A stretch of 23,745 nucleotides of DNA, from assembly GCA_034429275.1 (NCBI GenBank), contig DAOUFU010000050.1, positions 1-23,745 on the forward strand. The letters are read 5' to 3'. Origin of the DNA: DAOUFU01 sp034429275. Its GTDB lineage: Bacteria; Chloroflexota; Anaerolineae; Aggregatilineales; Aggregatilineaceae. The translations under genes and the position numbers were made by a program. The notes beneath the pieces are model-generated. The model saw only the letters and a list, made by a program, of their open reading frames with translations. It was not told where the DNA came from and did not search any database. This document shows positions 1 through 7,737 of the stretch, piece by piece; positions within the stretch are counted from its first letter, which is position 1; each line of letters begins with the position of its first letter.

Positions 1-2646
1 TTCCACCTGCTGGCCGGGTGGGATGATTGGAAAACCTGCCTGGCGGGTGGGCGCGATCGCTCGCTGGGTGAACTGGCGCTAGACGACTCCGGCTTGCCGC
101 CCGACCTGGCATGGTACGGGGCAGGCGGATACCTGGGGCTGCGGGCAGAGCCTCGCCTGTTTCAACAGGCGGTCAGTCAGGATTCGCGGATCGCGCCGCT
201 GGCCGGGCAGTGGGGCGCAGTGCGCGATGAATTGGGCACAGTGTACTGGATCGACACCGACCGGCGCTCTGTTCAGCGCCTGCGACCGCGACAGACTCAA
301 CCGGAGACGTTTTATCCCCCACAGGCCGGGTCATCTCTTTCCATTCCTGCCCCCTCGCCCGGTGACTTTGTGCCGCTTCCGCAGCCCCAACCGGCCCCTG
401 CGCAGGGACTCATCCTGGGCGGGCTGGCGATCACCAGCCTGCACGAACTGGTGGTGGGCTATCTGCCGCGCGAGGGTGAGCCGGGCGGCTTGCTGGTGTT
501 TGATGCCTATCAGGCAGGCGGACAGGCTGCTCCGCGCGTGATCGCGTTTGCGCCCGGCGAAGATTTCGCGCCCAGGGCCATCGCGCCCACGCCCGATGGC
601 GGGCTGCTTGTGCTGGGCACGCGCCAGCGGGGCGGTGATCGTCCCTGGCTGTGGCGGTTGTTCCGAGACCTCACGCCGCCGGGCCGGTTTGCTGCGGGCG
701 GCGCTTTCCAGCCGGCAGATGCTCCGGCCCCTGCGCCCGATCCGGCTCCGCGTGTGCCGCTCGACCTGGCGCTGGACCGATTGCCCGGCACGCCAGTGAG
801 CGTGGCAGCAGGGCCGGAGGGCAGCGCGTTGGTGCTGTGCGATCCCGGCTCAGATATGGCACCCTCGGTGATCGCCTGTTTTTATGGGGATGATCTGAGC
901 GCGCATACTGCGCACCCGCTCACCGTGATGGTGCACGACCTGGGCGCGCTCGAAGGTGCCGGGCCGGAGATTCGACCTGTGCGCGCCGCCGCCATGACCT
1001 GCCTGATCCTGGACCCCGCACACCCGGACGATATCGACTGGCTGGCCGATGCGGGCGCGCAGGCGCAGAGCCTGGCCGATGCGCTGGGCCGCGAAGCTGC
1101 AGAAGGAACCGACGACGGGGCTGTGCTGGCGCTGCCGGTAGCCCTGCTGATCGCAGTCGATCAGGCCGGGAACCAGGCCATCGCCTACACGCTGCGCCTG
1201 GAACGCGCCGGGGGCGCGTGGGTGCCCGGCACGCTCAGTCTGGAGGTCCAACCCGACTATCTGCCGATGCGTCACTGGGCAGGCCGCGGGCTGGCCCAAC
1301 AGGGCAGCCGCGTCTTTTACGACACCACGTCAACTTCCGGGCGCGTGCGCTGGCTGTCGCTCATGATGTTCGGCGATCCGCGCTATGCGCAGCGCGGGTC
1401 GCTGCTCACGCCCATCGACTTCCCCGCCGATCTACCCGTGCAGCCGTTCGATGGCGAGGTAATGGGGTGTGTCTGGCACCGGCTGATGGTGGATGCCGTT
1501 CTTCCGGCGGGCACGCGCATCAGCGCCCGCGCCCGCGCCGCCGATACCCTCGACGCGCTGCCTTATGAGGTGTGGCACGAACAGCCTGCCTTTGTCTTGC
1601 GAAGCGGCGGTTCCGAGCTGCCCTTTTATACCCTGCCCGCACTGCGCCCGCCCGATCCGGCAACCCTGGATGAGCAGGCCCTGGACGATGAGATCGCGCG
1701 AGCGGTTCAGTCCGTCCCCACGCGCACCGGCGCAGCGCGTGCCGGGACCTGGGAACTGCTGCTGCAAGAGGTGCGCGGGCGCTATGTGCAGTTCGAAATC
1801 ACGCTGGAAGGCACGGGCGCGGCTACTCCGCGCCTGTACGCGCTGCGGGCGTGGTATCCGCGCTTTTCGTACCTGACCTATCTGCCCGCCATTTACCGCG
1901 AGCACCCGGTCCACAGCGACTTTTTGGACCGCTTCCTGGCGAACTTTGAAGGGCTGCTGACTGCGCTCGAAGATCAGATCGAGCAGGTGGCGATGCTGTT
2001 TGATCCGCGCATCGCCCCGGCAGATGCGCTCGACTGGCTGGCAAGCTGGCTGGGGCTGCTGCTCGACCCGGCTTGGAAAGAGACCCAACGCCGGTTCTTC
2101 ATCCGCCACGCGCTGACCTTCTACCGCCAGCGAGGGACGCTGCCGGGCCTGCTGCTGGCGCTGCGACTCTACCTGGAAGACTCCCCCACCGAGGCTTTGC
2201 TAGATCCCAGCGCCGCGCAAACGACCCCGGTTCGCTTGCTGGAACGGGTGCTGCTCGCCAATGCAGGCCAACCCTATGACCCGTCCGATGCCGGGCAGGC
2301 TGCCGCGCGCGCAGCACTCCGGCGGCAGGCGGCGCACCGGTTTATCGTGCGCGTTCCTGCCGCGCTCACCGACGCGGAAGTGGACATGATCGCCCGCATC
2401 GTGCGCCAGGAAAAACCCGCCCATACCGATTTCGACATCGAGCGCCGCGACGACGCCCTGGTGATCTGTGGTGCGTTCATCGGCCTGGACAGCCGGTTGT
2501 GCACGGCTCAGCCGACCGGCCCGGCGCTGTTGGGATCGAGCACCCTGTCCTATGGCACGCTGAGCGCGGAGTATCCGCAGACCATCGCCGACCGCATGGT
2601 GGTCGCGCGCGATGTGCTGCGCCCATCCCCGCGCCTGGCCCCGTGA
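1..2646 (+). CDS. eCIS tail/baseplate protein, P2 gpI-like, fused to long N-terminal propeller-like region (5' partial)
   Basis: The reading frame is open from the first base of the window, so the true start lies upstream; the TTG at 94 is only the first start-like codon inside. About 881 codons are visible. The C-terminal part (roughly codons 620-730) has the signature of the phage tail protein I / TIGR02242 family: LTYLPAIYRE, then FLDRFLANFEG, DALDWLASWLG, and RRFFIRHALTFYRQRGT. In this family the domain is a baseplate-wedge component of contractile tails and eCIS particles. The preceding ~600 residues are rich in short beta-strand stretches such as VYWIDTDRRSVQRL and GLLVLGTRQRGG, which look like propeller blades, though I cannot count blades reliably. 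It is the first gene of the visible run, and the next gene starts 44 bases downstream. The role in a contractile injection particle is confident; the function of the N-terminal region (possibly surface display or host contact) is inference. Confidence 0.82.
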   Translation, partial: FHLLAGWDDWKTCLAGGRDRSLGELALDDSGLPPDLAWYGAGGYLGLRAEPRLFQQAVSQDSRIAPLAGQWGAVRDELGTVYWIDTDRRSVQRLRPRQTQPETFYPPQAGSSLSIPAPSPGDFVPLPQPQPAPAQGLILGGLAITSLHELVVGYLPREGEPGGLLVFDAYQAGGQAAPRVIAFAPGEDFAPRAIAPTPDGGLLVLGTRQRGGDRPWLWRLFRDLTPPGRFAAGGAFQPADAPAPAPDPAPRVPLDLALDRLPGTPVSVAAGPEGSALVLCDPGSDMAPSVIACFYGDDLSAHTAHPLTVMVHDLGALEGAGPEIRPVRAAAMTCLILDPAHPDDIDWLADAGAQAQSLADALGREAAEGTDDGAVLALPVALLIAVDQAGNQAIAYTLRLERAGGAWVPGTLSLEVQPDYLPMRHWAGRGLAQQGSRVFYDTTSTSGRVRWLSLMMFGDPRYAQRGSLLTPIDFPADLPVQPFDGEVMGCVWHRLMVDAVLPAGTRISARARAADTLDALPYEVWHEQPAFVLRSGGSELPFYTLPALRPPDPATLDEQALDDEIARAVQSVPTRTGAARAGTWELLLQEVRGRYVQFEITLEGTGAATPRLYALRAWYPRFSYLTYLPAIYREHPVHSDFLDRFLANFEGLLTALEDQIEQVAMLFDPRIAPADALDWLASWLGLLLDPAWKETQRRFFIRHALTFYRQRGTLPGLLLALRLYLEDSPTEALLDPSAAQTTPVRLLERVLLANAGQPYDPSDAGQAAARAALRRQAAHRFIVRVPAALTDAEVDMIARIVRQEKPAHTDFDIERRDDALVICGAFIGLDSRLCTAQPTGPALLGSSTLSYGTLSAEYPQTIADRMVVARDVLRPSPRLAP

Positions 2647-2690
2647 GGCCCGGCCCCATTCTGTGAACAACCGTGAGGAGCGACAAGGTT

Positions 2691-4076
2691 ATGGCTGATC
2701 AGAAGAATTTTATCCAGAGTGCATTGGACCACGCGCTGCTGGTGACCAAGCGGGTACGCTACAGCGCCGGCCAGCTTCTCGGCGTGGGCGAATTCAGCGA
2801 CGAGCAGCAGTATCTGCTGGCCCGCCATGATACGCACCAGTTGTTCCTGCACGGCTATGGGACCGTGGCCGGGCTGAATGTTGATCCCAAAGAGGAAGAT
2901 GGCGACATCAAGATCATGGTGAGCGAAGGGATGGGGATAGATCGGCGCGGGCGGGCCTTCACCGTCCCGGTGCCACAATGTGCCTCGCTCCGGGCCTGGC
3001 TGATGGATCACCGCGACTTCAAAGGCTCAAAAGTCTACGTGGTGGCGCGCTACGACAGCATCAACACCGACCCCGTCACGCTGGTGGGGCAGATGTGCAG
3101 CAACGAGAGCGAGGCTGCCGAAACTTCGCGCACGACTGATGGGTTCCGGCTGGAGCTGCGCGCCGAAAGGCCGCCCATGCCTGCCTGGGATGCTGTGCAA
3201 GCCTTCAGCGAAGCCCTTGCCAAAGATGACCTGGATGAACGCGCCCGCAAACTGGGTCTTACGCGCGCGGCCCTGCTGCGCGAGCTTTACCTGGATTGGG
3301 TGCGCGTCCTTCTGCCGGAAGTGCTGCTCAAGGAAGTGTCCAGCCTGGAATCTCCCCCTCCCGCGCGGACCGATCACTCGGCGATCCTGCTGGCGGAAAT
3401 CGCCTTTGAGCGCAAAGACAGCGACTCGGACATCACCCTATCGCGGCTCGCCTGGAACCAGAACGAACGCCCCTATCTGCTGCATACTCAGCTCATTCAG
3501 GAACTGGCGCACGGGGGCGCGGCATCAGCGCCGGAGGTCCAGCCCGCCGCGCTGCGTACCATCCCCCTGGTGACGATCACCCCGCTTGGTCCCAGCGGCG
3601 AAAACAACGAGCTGGTGGATTTTGAACTGTGGCTGCATCTCGACCTGGGCCGGGTGAGTTCGGCTGTCATGCTGGAAGGCGATCTGAAACTGGTCCCCTA
3701 TGTCGAGATGGGCAGCAAAGCCGAACGGATCGAAACCGGCTATACCAGCCTCACCCGGATCGCCCCGAACCGCGAGGTGTACCGGTTCAGCCTGCCCGTG
3801 CGGCGCGTGCGCGAGCCGTATTACCTGCGCTTCGTCATTCCGCTCGACGATAACTACGTGGCGATTCCCAAAGAGAATATCAGGTCTTCGCTGCACGAGT
3901 TCATGGTGAAGAACAACATCCTGTTCGAAGGCTACCAGAGCGGCAATTTTGCGCTGGATCAGCCGGTGGTGCTGGTGTATGTGAGGTACGTGCCCGCCCG
4001 ATCGGGGATGGTGATCGGCCCTCGCTCCAACCCACTCGGCCTGGAGCAGGACTTTGGCCCGGAGGATGAATCATGA
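2691..4076 (+). CDS. eCIS-associated structural/accessory protein, GYG-V-GL module (first paralogue)
   Basis: A 461-residue protein. I start it at ATG 2691 and not the GTG at 2673, because GTGAGGAG at 2673-2680 is an obvious ribosome binding site for 2691. The N-terminal ~100 residues carry RVRYSAGQLLGV, EFSDEQQYLLARHDTHQ, HGYGTVAGLNV and GMGIDRRGRAF. From memory, this pattern (Y..GQ.L....F..EQ.Y......H.....G.G.V.GL.V) recurs in uncharacterised proteins encoded in eCIS loci. The next section (VYVVARYDS ... DGFRLELRAERP) also fits that family. The C-terminal third is beta-rich. There is no signal peptide, membrane segment or catalytic motif. The stop overlaps the next start by four bases (ATGA), implying translational coupling. 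Its N-terminal module is paralogous to that of the following gene. Probably a particle component or assembly factor; no enzymatic function is suggested. Confidence 0.72.
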   Translation: MADQKNFIQSALDHALLVTKRVRYSAGQLLGVGEFSDEQQYLLARHDTHQLFLHGYGTVAGLNVDPKEEDGDIKIMVSEGMGIDRRGRAFTVPVPQCASLRAWLMDHRDFKGSKVYVVARYDSINTDPVTLVGQMCSNESEAAETSRTTDGFRLELRAERPPMPAWDAVQAFSEALAKDDLDERARKLGLTRAALLRELYLDWVRVLLPEVLLKEVSSLESPPPARTDHSAILLAEIAFERKDSDSDITLSRLAWNQNERPYLLHTQLIQELAHGGAASAPEVQPAALRTIPLVTITPLGPSGENNELVDFELWLHLDLGRVSSAVMLEGDLKLVPYVEMGSKAERIETGYTSLTRIAPNREVYRFSLPVRRVREPYYLRFVIPLDDNYVAIPKENIRSSLHEFMVKNNILFEGYQSGNFALDQPVVLVYVRYVPARSGMVIGPRSNPLGLEQDFGPEDES

Positions 4077-5824
4077 GCGTGCGCTATAGAGTCGGCTCCG
4101 ATTTTCCCCGCGATCTACGGTTGGCGCATTACGCCAATGGGCGGCGGCTGATGGCAGCGGATTTACACCGCGACCAGCAGTCGTCGCTGAACCGCGACCG
4201 GCAGGTGGGGCGCGCCGCCGGATACGGCATTGTCGAGGGCCTGGTGGTCGAGCCGGTGAATTCGCGGAAGCAGCTCTCTCAGGCTGTGACCGTGTCGCCT
4301 GGGCTGGCCGTCAACCGCCTCGGCGATCTGATTGCGCTCGGCGCGGAGGGGTTCACCATCAACCTGGTGAACGATCCGGTGACGCTTGAACAGGCGGGGG
4401 CGAAAACGCCCACCCCTGCCGGGAAGGTGTTCTCCGGCAGCACCATCGCCGACGATTTTGACGACTGCGCGGGTTCTCGCGTCCCTGGCGCGGCGGGAGC
4501 GTCGCCCTCGGTGCTCGCCACGGACGATTTCGGCAACTGTATCGGCGTGGCGGGCTATACGGCTGTTCGCCCGGCCCCTACCGGTGTATCTCCGACCGCC
4601 GTGCTCGCCGATGGCGTGTACCTGCTGGCGGCTCGACCGGCCATTCGCGATGTATCGGGCATCGCGCAGTATGCCGACAGCGGCTTGGGGCAGTGCGGCC
4701 TGCGCTGGCAGGATCACGGCACCGAGTTTCGCCTGATCCGGCTGGATGCGCTTAGCGCGCCCACCGTGTTCAGAAAGGCGGATAACGGGCTGGATCACCG
4801 CTTCCTCAGCCGGGTTGCGGCGTGGTGTATGGAACACGATGCAGGTGCGGCTGCCCTGAGCGATCCCTTCAATACGCATTCGCCCGTCGGAGATGACCCG
4901 CTCACCCAGGCTGGCCTGGAACAGGAAGACGTGCCGCTCGCCGTGCTGCTCTGGCGCGATTCCCAGATCATCTGGGTGGATAACTGGGCGGTTCGGCGGC
5001 GCGTGACTCAGCCCGATCCGGCGCTGGATTGGGAGCCGCTCATCAGCGACCGCAGCGCTGCATTAGGTGAGGCGCGCTTCCTTCAGTTCCAGGAACATCT
5101 GAAGCGGATCACGTTTGGCGAGAAGCAGGGCCAGGAAGAGATCTCGGTAGTGTCGCTGTTTGAGTGGCTGCCGCCGGTGGGCTATCTGCCGATGCGCTGC
5201 CTGCCTGATGCCGACAACCGGGTCACACTGCAAGACCTCAACGCGCCGCCGCAGCCTTTGACCGGTTTGACGGTGAATCACCTGGTGGCACCGGTCATGG
5301 CCCAACTGATGGCCTTCTGGCATCTGGAGGGCGGCATCGCCCACGAAGCGGCCATGTTGTTGAAAGCGGTGCTGCTCTATCTCGACAGCGTCTATGCCGG
5401 GCATTCTACGGGCCGCCTGGTGGACCTGCCTTCGTTCTGGAAGCCGTATATGCATCGCTTTGGCGAGCTAAGCGTCATGGCACAGGTGATCGATCCTCAC
5501 CAGGCGCTGCGGCTGCTGCACGAATCATGGCACGACAGCGCCATCGAACTAGACGCGGGCGAGCCGATCATGGTGTATGTGGTGGTAGACCCGCCGCAGC
5601 TACTGGCGATGGCATCGGCGCTGCTGGAACAGTCTTCGGCATCTCCAGCCGGATCGCATCTTGAAGAGCTGCGAAAAGCCTGGGAGAGTTCCCGTGTGCG
5701 CGAGGTGATGATCAAGCGGTGGCGTCACCGCGCCGTTTCGCTCGACCTGGCGACCTCGACCCCGCTGTATGCCGTGTTCGCGCGCCAGGCTCCATCCTGG
5801 CCGCTGCCCCAGGATGTGGGGTAG
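4073..5824 (+). CDS. eCIS-associated structural/accessory protein, GYG-V-GL module (second paralogue)
   Basis: A 583-residue protein starting at ATG 4073, which overlaps the previous stop; GGAGGATG at 4061-4068 is the ribosome binding site. Residues ~15-85 repeat the module of the previous gene: HYANGRRLMAADLHRDQQ, GYGIVEGLVVEP, and GLAVNRLGDLIALG. Around residues 120-160 there is a short duplicated DDF..C motif (DDFDDCAG and DDFGNCIG), followed by GVYLLAARPA and a CGLRW segment before FRLIRLDAL, a layout like that of the preceding protein. The long C-terminal half contains WLPPVGYLP and IDPHQALRLLHESWHDS and is otherwise unrecognised. There is no signal peptide or transmembrane helix. Position between a baseplate protein and the ATPase suggests a structural or assembly role in the injection particle. 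An exact counterpart in Afp/PVC is not evident to me. Confidence 0.68.
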   Translation: MSVRYRVGSDFPRDLRLAHYANGRRLMAADLHRDQQSSLNRDRQVGRAAGYGIVEGLVVEPVNSRKQLSQAVTVSPGLAVNRLGDLIALGAEGFTINLVNDPVTLEQAGAKTPTPAGKVFSGSTIADDFDDCAGSRVPGAAGASPSVLATDDFGNCIGVAGYTAVRPAPTGVSPTAVLADGVYLLAARPAIRDVSGIAQYADSGLGQCGLRWQDHGTEFRLIRLDALSAPTVFRKADNGLDHRFLSRVAAWCMEHDAGAAALSDPFNTHSPVGDDPLTQAGLEQEDVPLAVLLWRDSQIIWVDNWAVRRRVTQPDPALDWEPLISDRSAALGEARFLQFQEHLKRITFGEKQGQEEISVVSLFEWLPPVGYLPMRCLPDADNRVTLQDLNAPPQPLTGLTVNHLVAPVMAQLMAFWHLEGGIAHEAAMLLKAVLLYLDSVYAGHSTGRLVDLPSFWKPYMHRFGELSVMAQVIDPHQALRLLHESWHDSAIELDAGEPIMVYVVVDPPQLLAMASALLEQSSASPAGSHLEELRKAWESSRVREVMIKRWRHRAVSLDLATSTPLYAVFARQAPSWPLPQDVG

Positions 5825-5853
5825 CACGGTGAGTGCTGCGAGGTGAGAGTGTC

Positions 5854-7716
5854 GTGACCGGGGATCGCCACACTATTCAGTCTCTGGTGATGCGCTGGAC
5901 CGGCCCGGCGCGCGATGCCCGCACGCCTGCCGCGCAGCTTCGCCTGGAACAGCGGCTGGCGGCGGTAGACTGGCAGCCGCCCGGACTGCCGCCCGGCGCG
6001 ATTCTGCTGGTGCGCCGCCTGGATGGGCTGCCGCCCCTGCGCGCTCACGGATTCCCTGGCCCGGCCTGGCAGGTCCATCTGCACAACCGGCTGGCGGCGC
6101 TGTTGCAGAGGGCGGCCCGGCCTCGTTGGGGGCCGGTGCCTGCCGACGCCGAGAGCGTTCTGTTCGAGTCTCCGGCGGAGATGCTGGCCTGCCTGACTCG
6201 CGATGTGCTGAAGCTGGGCGACGGCTTGCCGCTGCCGTGGTACTGGGCACAGGCGGCGACGAACGATGCGGCGCATGACTCCGCCCCTGCGCCCCAGTCG
6301 GCAATTTCCGGGGCGGCTACACCGGGCGCGCGGCTGGCGGCGGCCTGGACGCATCACGCCGCATTTCTGCCGGCGGCATTGGCTCACCTGGAGCCAGGGG
6401 AACGGCTCCGCGCGGTGGCACTGATGGATGAGGGTGCGGCAAGTAGCGTCCTGGAGGCGCTGTGTGCGGCCCATGCGCTCTACCTGCCGCCTGTGGACTC
6501 CGCGCCGGAATATACGAGGGACGATGCAGGCGACAGCTCGTCGATTCGTCCCGTCGTTGCTTCGCGGGCGGGGTGGGAAGCATGGCTGCCCCCGCTGCCC
6601 GATCATGCCGCGCCGAGCGCTCATGCTCTGCTGGCATGGTGTGCGGTGCTGCGAACCGCGCCCACTCTCGCTCGCAGCGCACCCTTCGCCCGGCAGGCGG
6701 CAGCGTGGCTGGCGTATCGACGCGCGCAGGTCGGCACAGCCTGGGACGCGCCGATCGGTGAGCCGGGTCCCGCCCGGTCATCGATCGGCGGCGAGCCGGT
6801 AGCGCGGCCTGGCTCACCCCTGGCTCAAAAGAAGGGCCTGCCTCCGCCCTTCGCAGAAGCGCACGCGGCGGGGCGAGAGTGGGCAGCGGACGATCGCGGC
6901 GCGGCCTGTGATGTCGATCAGCCGATGGCGCTGAGCACCGGCCCGGACGGAACGGTGACCGAATGGGGCGGCGTGCTGTTTCTGATCCACCTGCTGCGCT
7001 GGCTGGATTGGCCCGACTCATGGCCGCCGGGATTGGGAGCATGGGAAGTGGTGGAAGCGCTCGCGCTGGCGCTGCTGGCTGAGGATGCGCCCGCTGCCCT
7101 TCATGACCCGATCTGGGCTGTGCTGGCCGCGCGCGAAGGTCGTTCGCCGGATGATCCACTGGGTGCGCAGATGGACGCTGTGCCAGATTTCCGGCTCCCG
7201 GCGGCCTGGCTGCACCGGTATGCTCCGTCTGCACGCTGGCAGATCGGCGGTGATGAACAGGTGCTTCGCGCAGTGGATGAGGATCGCGGCTTTGGGGTGG
7301 TCGAAGCTGCACTGCATGGCCAGCCGCTCACCCGTGCAGCCCGCCGGGAAGTTGCTGCCGCCCGCGCCGCCGGGTTAGAGATCACCTGGACCAGGGTAGA
7401 CTCCCTGCCTGCGTTTGATGAGAACCTGCCGGTAGAGGGACGTTTTTCTCCGGCGCTTGGGAGATGGCTGTGCCGCGCGATGGGTTTTTTGCGCTGGATG
7501 CTCGGATCTGTGCTGGGCGAGACGAGCCTGCCGCCGGGCGCGCCCGGCGAGGTGATCCTGCACCGGCGGGGGATGCTTGTCACCAGCGACACGCACCTGG
7601 ACCTGACTCTGCCCATGAACGCCGCCGATGTGCGGCTGCGTCGTGCCGGGCTGGATCACGATCCGGGGTGGGTCCCGGCATTGGGCTGTATCGTTCTGTT
7701 CCATTACGTGGATTGA
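5854..7716 (+). CDS. Uncharacterised eCIS-locus protein with VRRL and GG-FLIHLL motifs
   Basis: About 620 residues. The frame opens at GTG 5833, but GAGGTGA at 5840-5846 points to GTG 5854 (VTGDRHTIQSLVMRW) as the start. ILLVRRLDGLPP at residues 50-61 and EWGGVLFLIHLLRWL at ~370-384 resemble conserved patches that I associate with an uncharacterised protein found next to the ATPase gene in eCIS loci. The middle (~300-350) is a low-complexity, Pro/Ala/Gly-rich linker. A later stretch, AWLHRYAPSARW, also looks family-like. No catalytic motif or signal peptide is seen, and the hydrophobic patch near 375-410 looks amphipathic and not clearly membrane-spanning. It lies 29 bases after the previous stop and 21 bases before the ATPase start. 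Possible roles are assembly partner of the ATPase or a cap/terminator-like component; both are inference. Confidence 0.62.
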   Translation: MTGDRHTIQSLVMRWTGPARDARTPAAQLRLEQRLAAVDWQPPGLPPGAILLVRRLDGLPPLRAHGFPGPAWQVHLHNRLAALLQRAARPRWGPVPADAESVLFESPAEMLACLTRDVLKLGDGLPLPWYWAQAATNDAAHDSAPAPQSAISGAATPGARLAAAWTHHAAFLPAALAHLEPGERLRAVALMDEGAASSVLEALCAAHALYLPPVDSAPEYTRDDAGDSSSIRPVVASRAGWEAWLPPLPDHAAPSAHALLAWCAVLRTAPTLARSAPFARQAAAWLAYRRAQVGTAWDAPIGEPGPARSSIGGEPVARPGSPLAQKKGLPPPFAEAHAAGREWAADDRGAACDVDQPMALSTGPDGTVTEWGGVLFLIHLLRWLDWPDSWPPGLGAWEVVEALALALLAEDAPAALHDPIWAVLAAREGRSPDDPLGAQMDAVPDFRLPAAWLHRYAPSARWQIGGDEQVLRAVDEDRGFGVVEAALHGQPLTRAARREVAAARAAGLEITWTRVDSLPAFDENLPVEGRFSPALGRWLCRAMGFLRWMLGSVLGETSLPPGAPGEVILHRRGMLVTSDTHLDLTLPMNAADVRLRRAGLDHDPGWVPALGCIVLFHYVD

Positions 7717-7737
7717 GCCGCTCAAAGGGATTGCGCC

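Noticed and set aside
2673..2690. GTG 2673 as an upstream start for the second eCIS gene
   Set aside because: Those bases form the ribosome binding site GTGAGGAG for ATG 2691.
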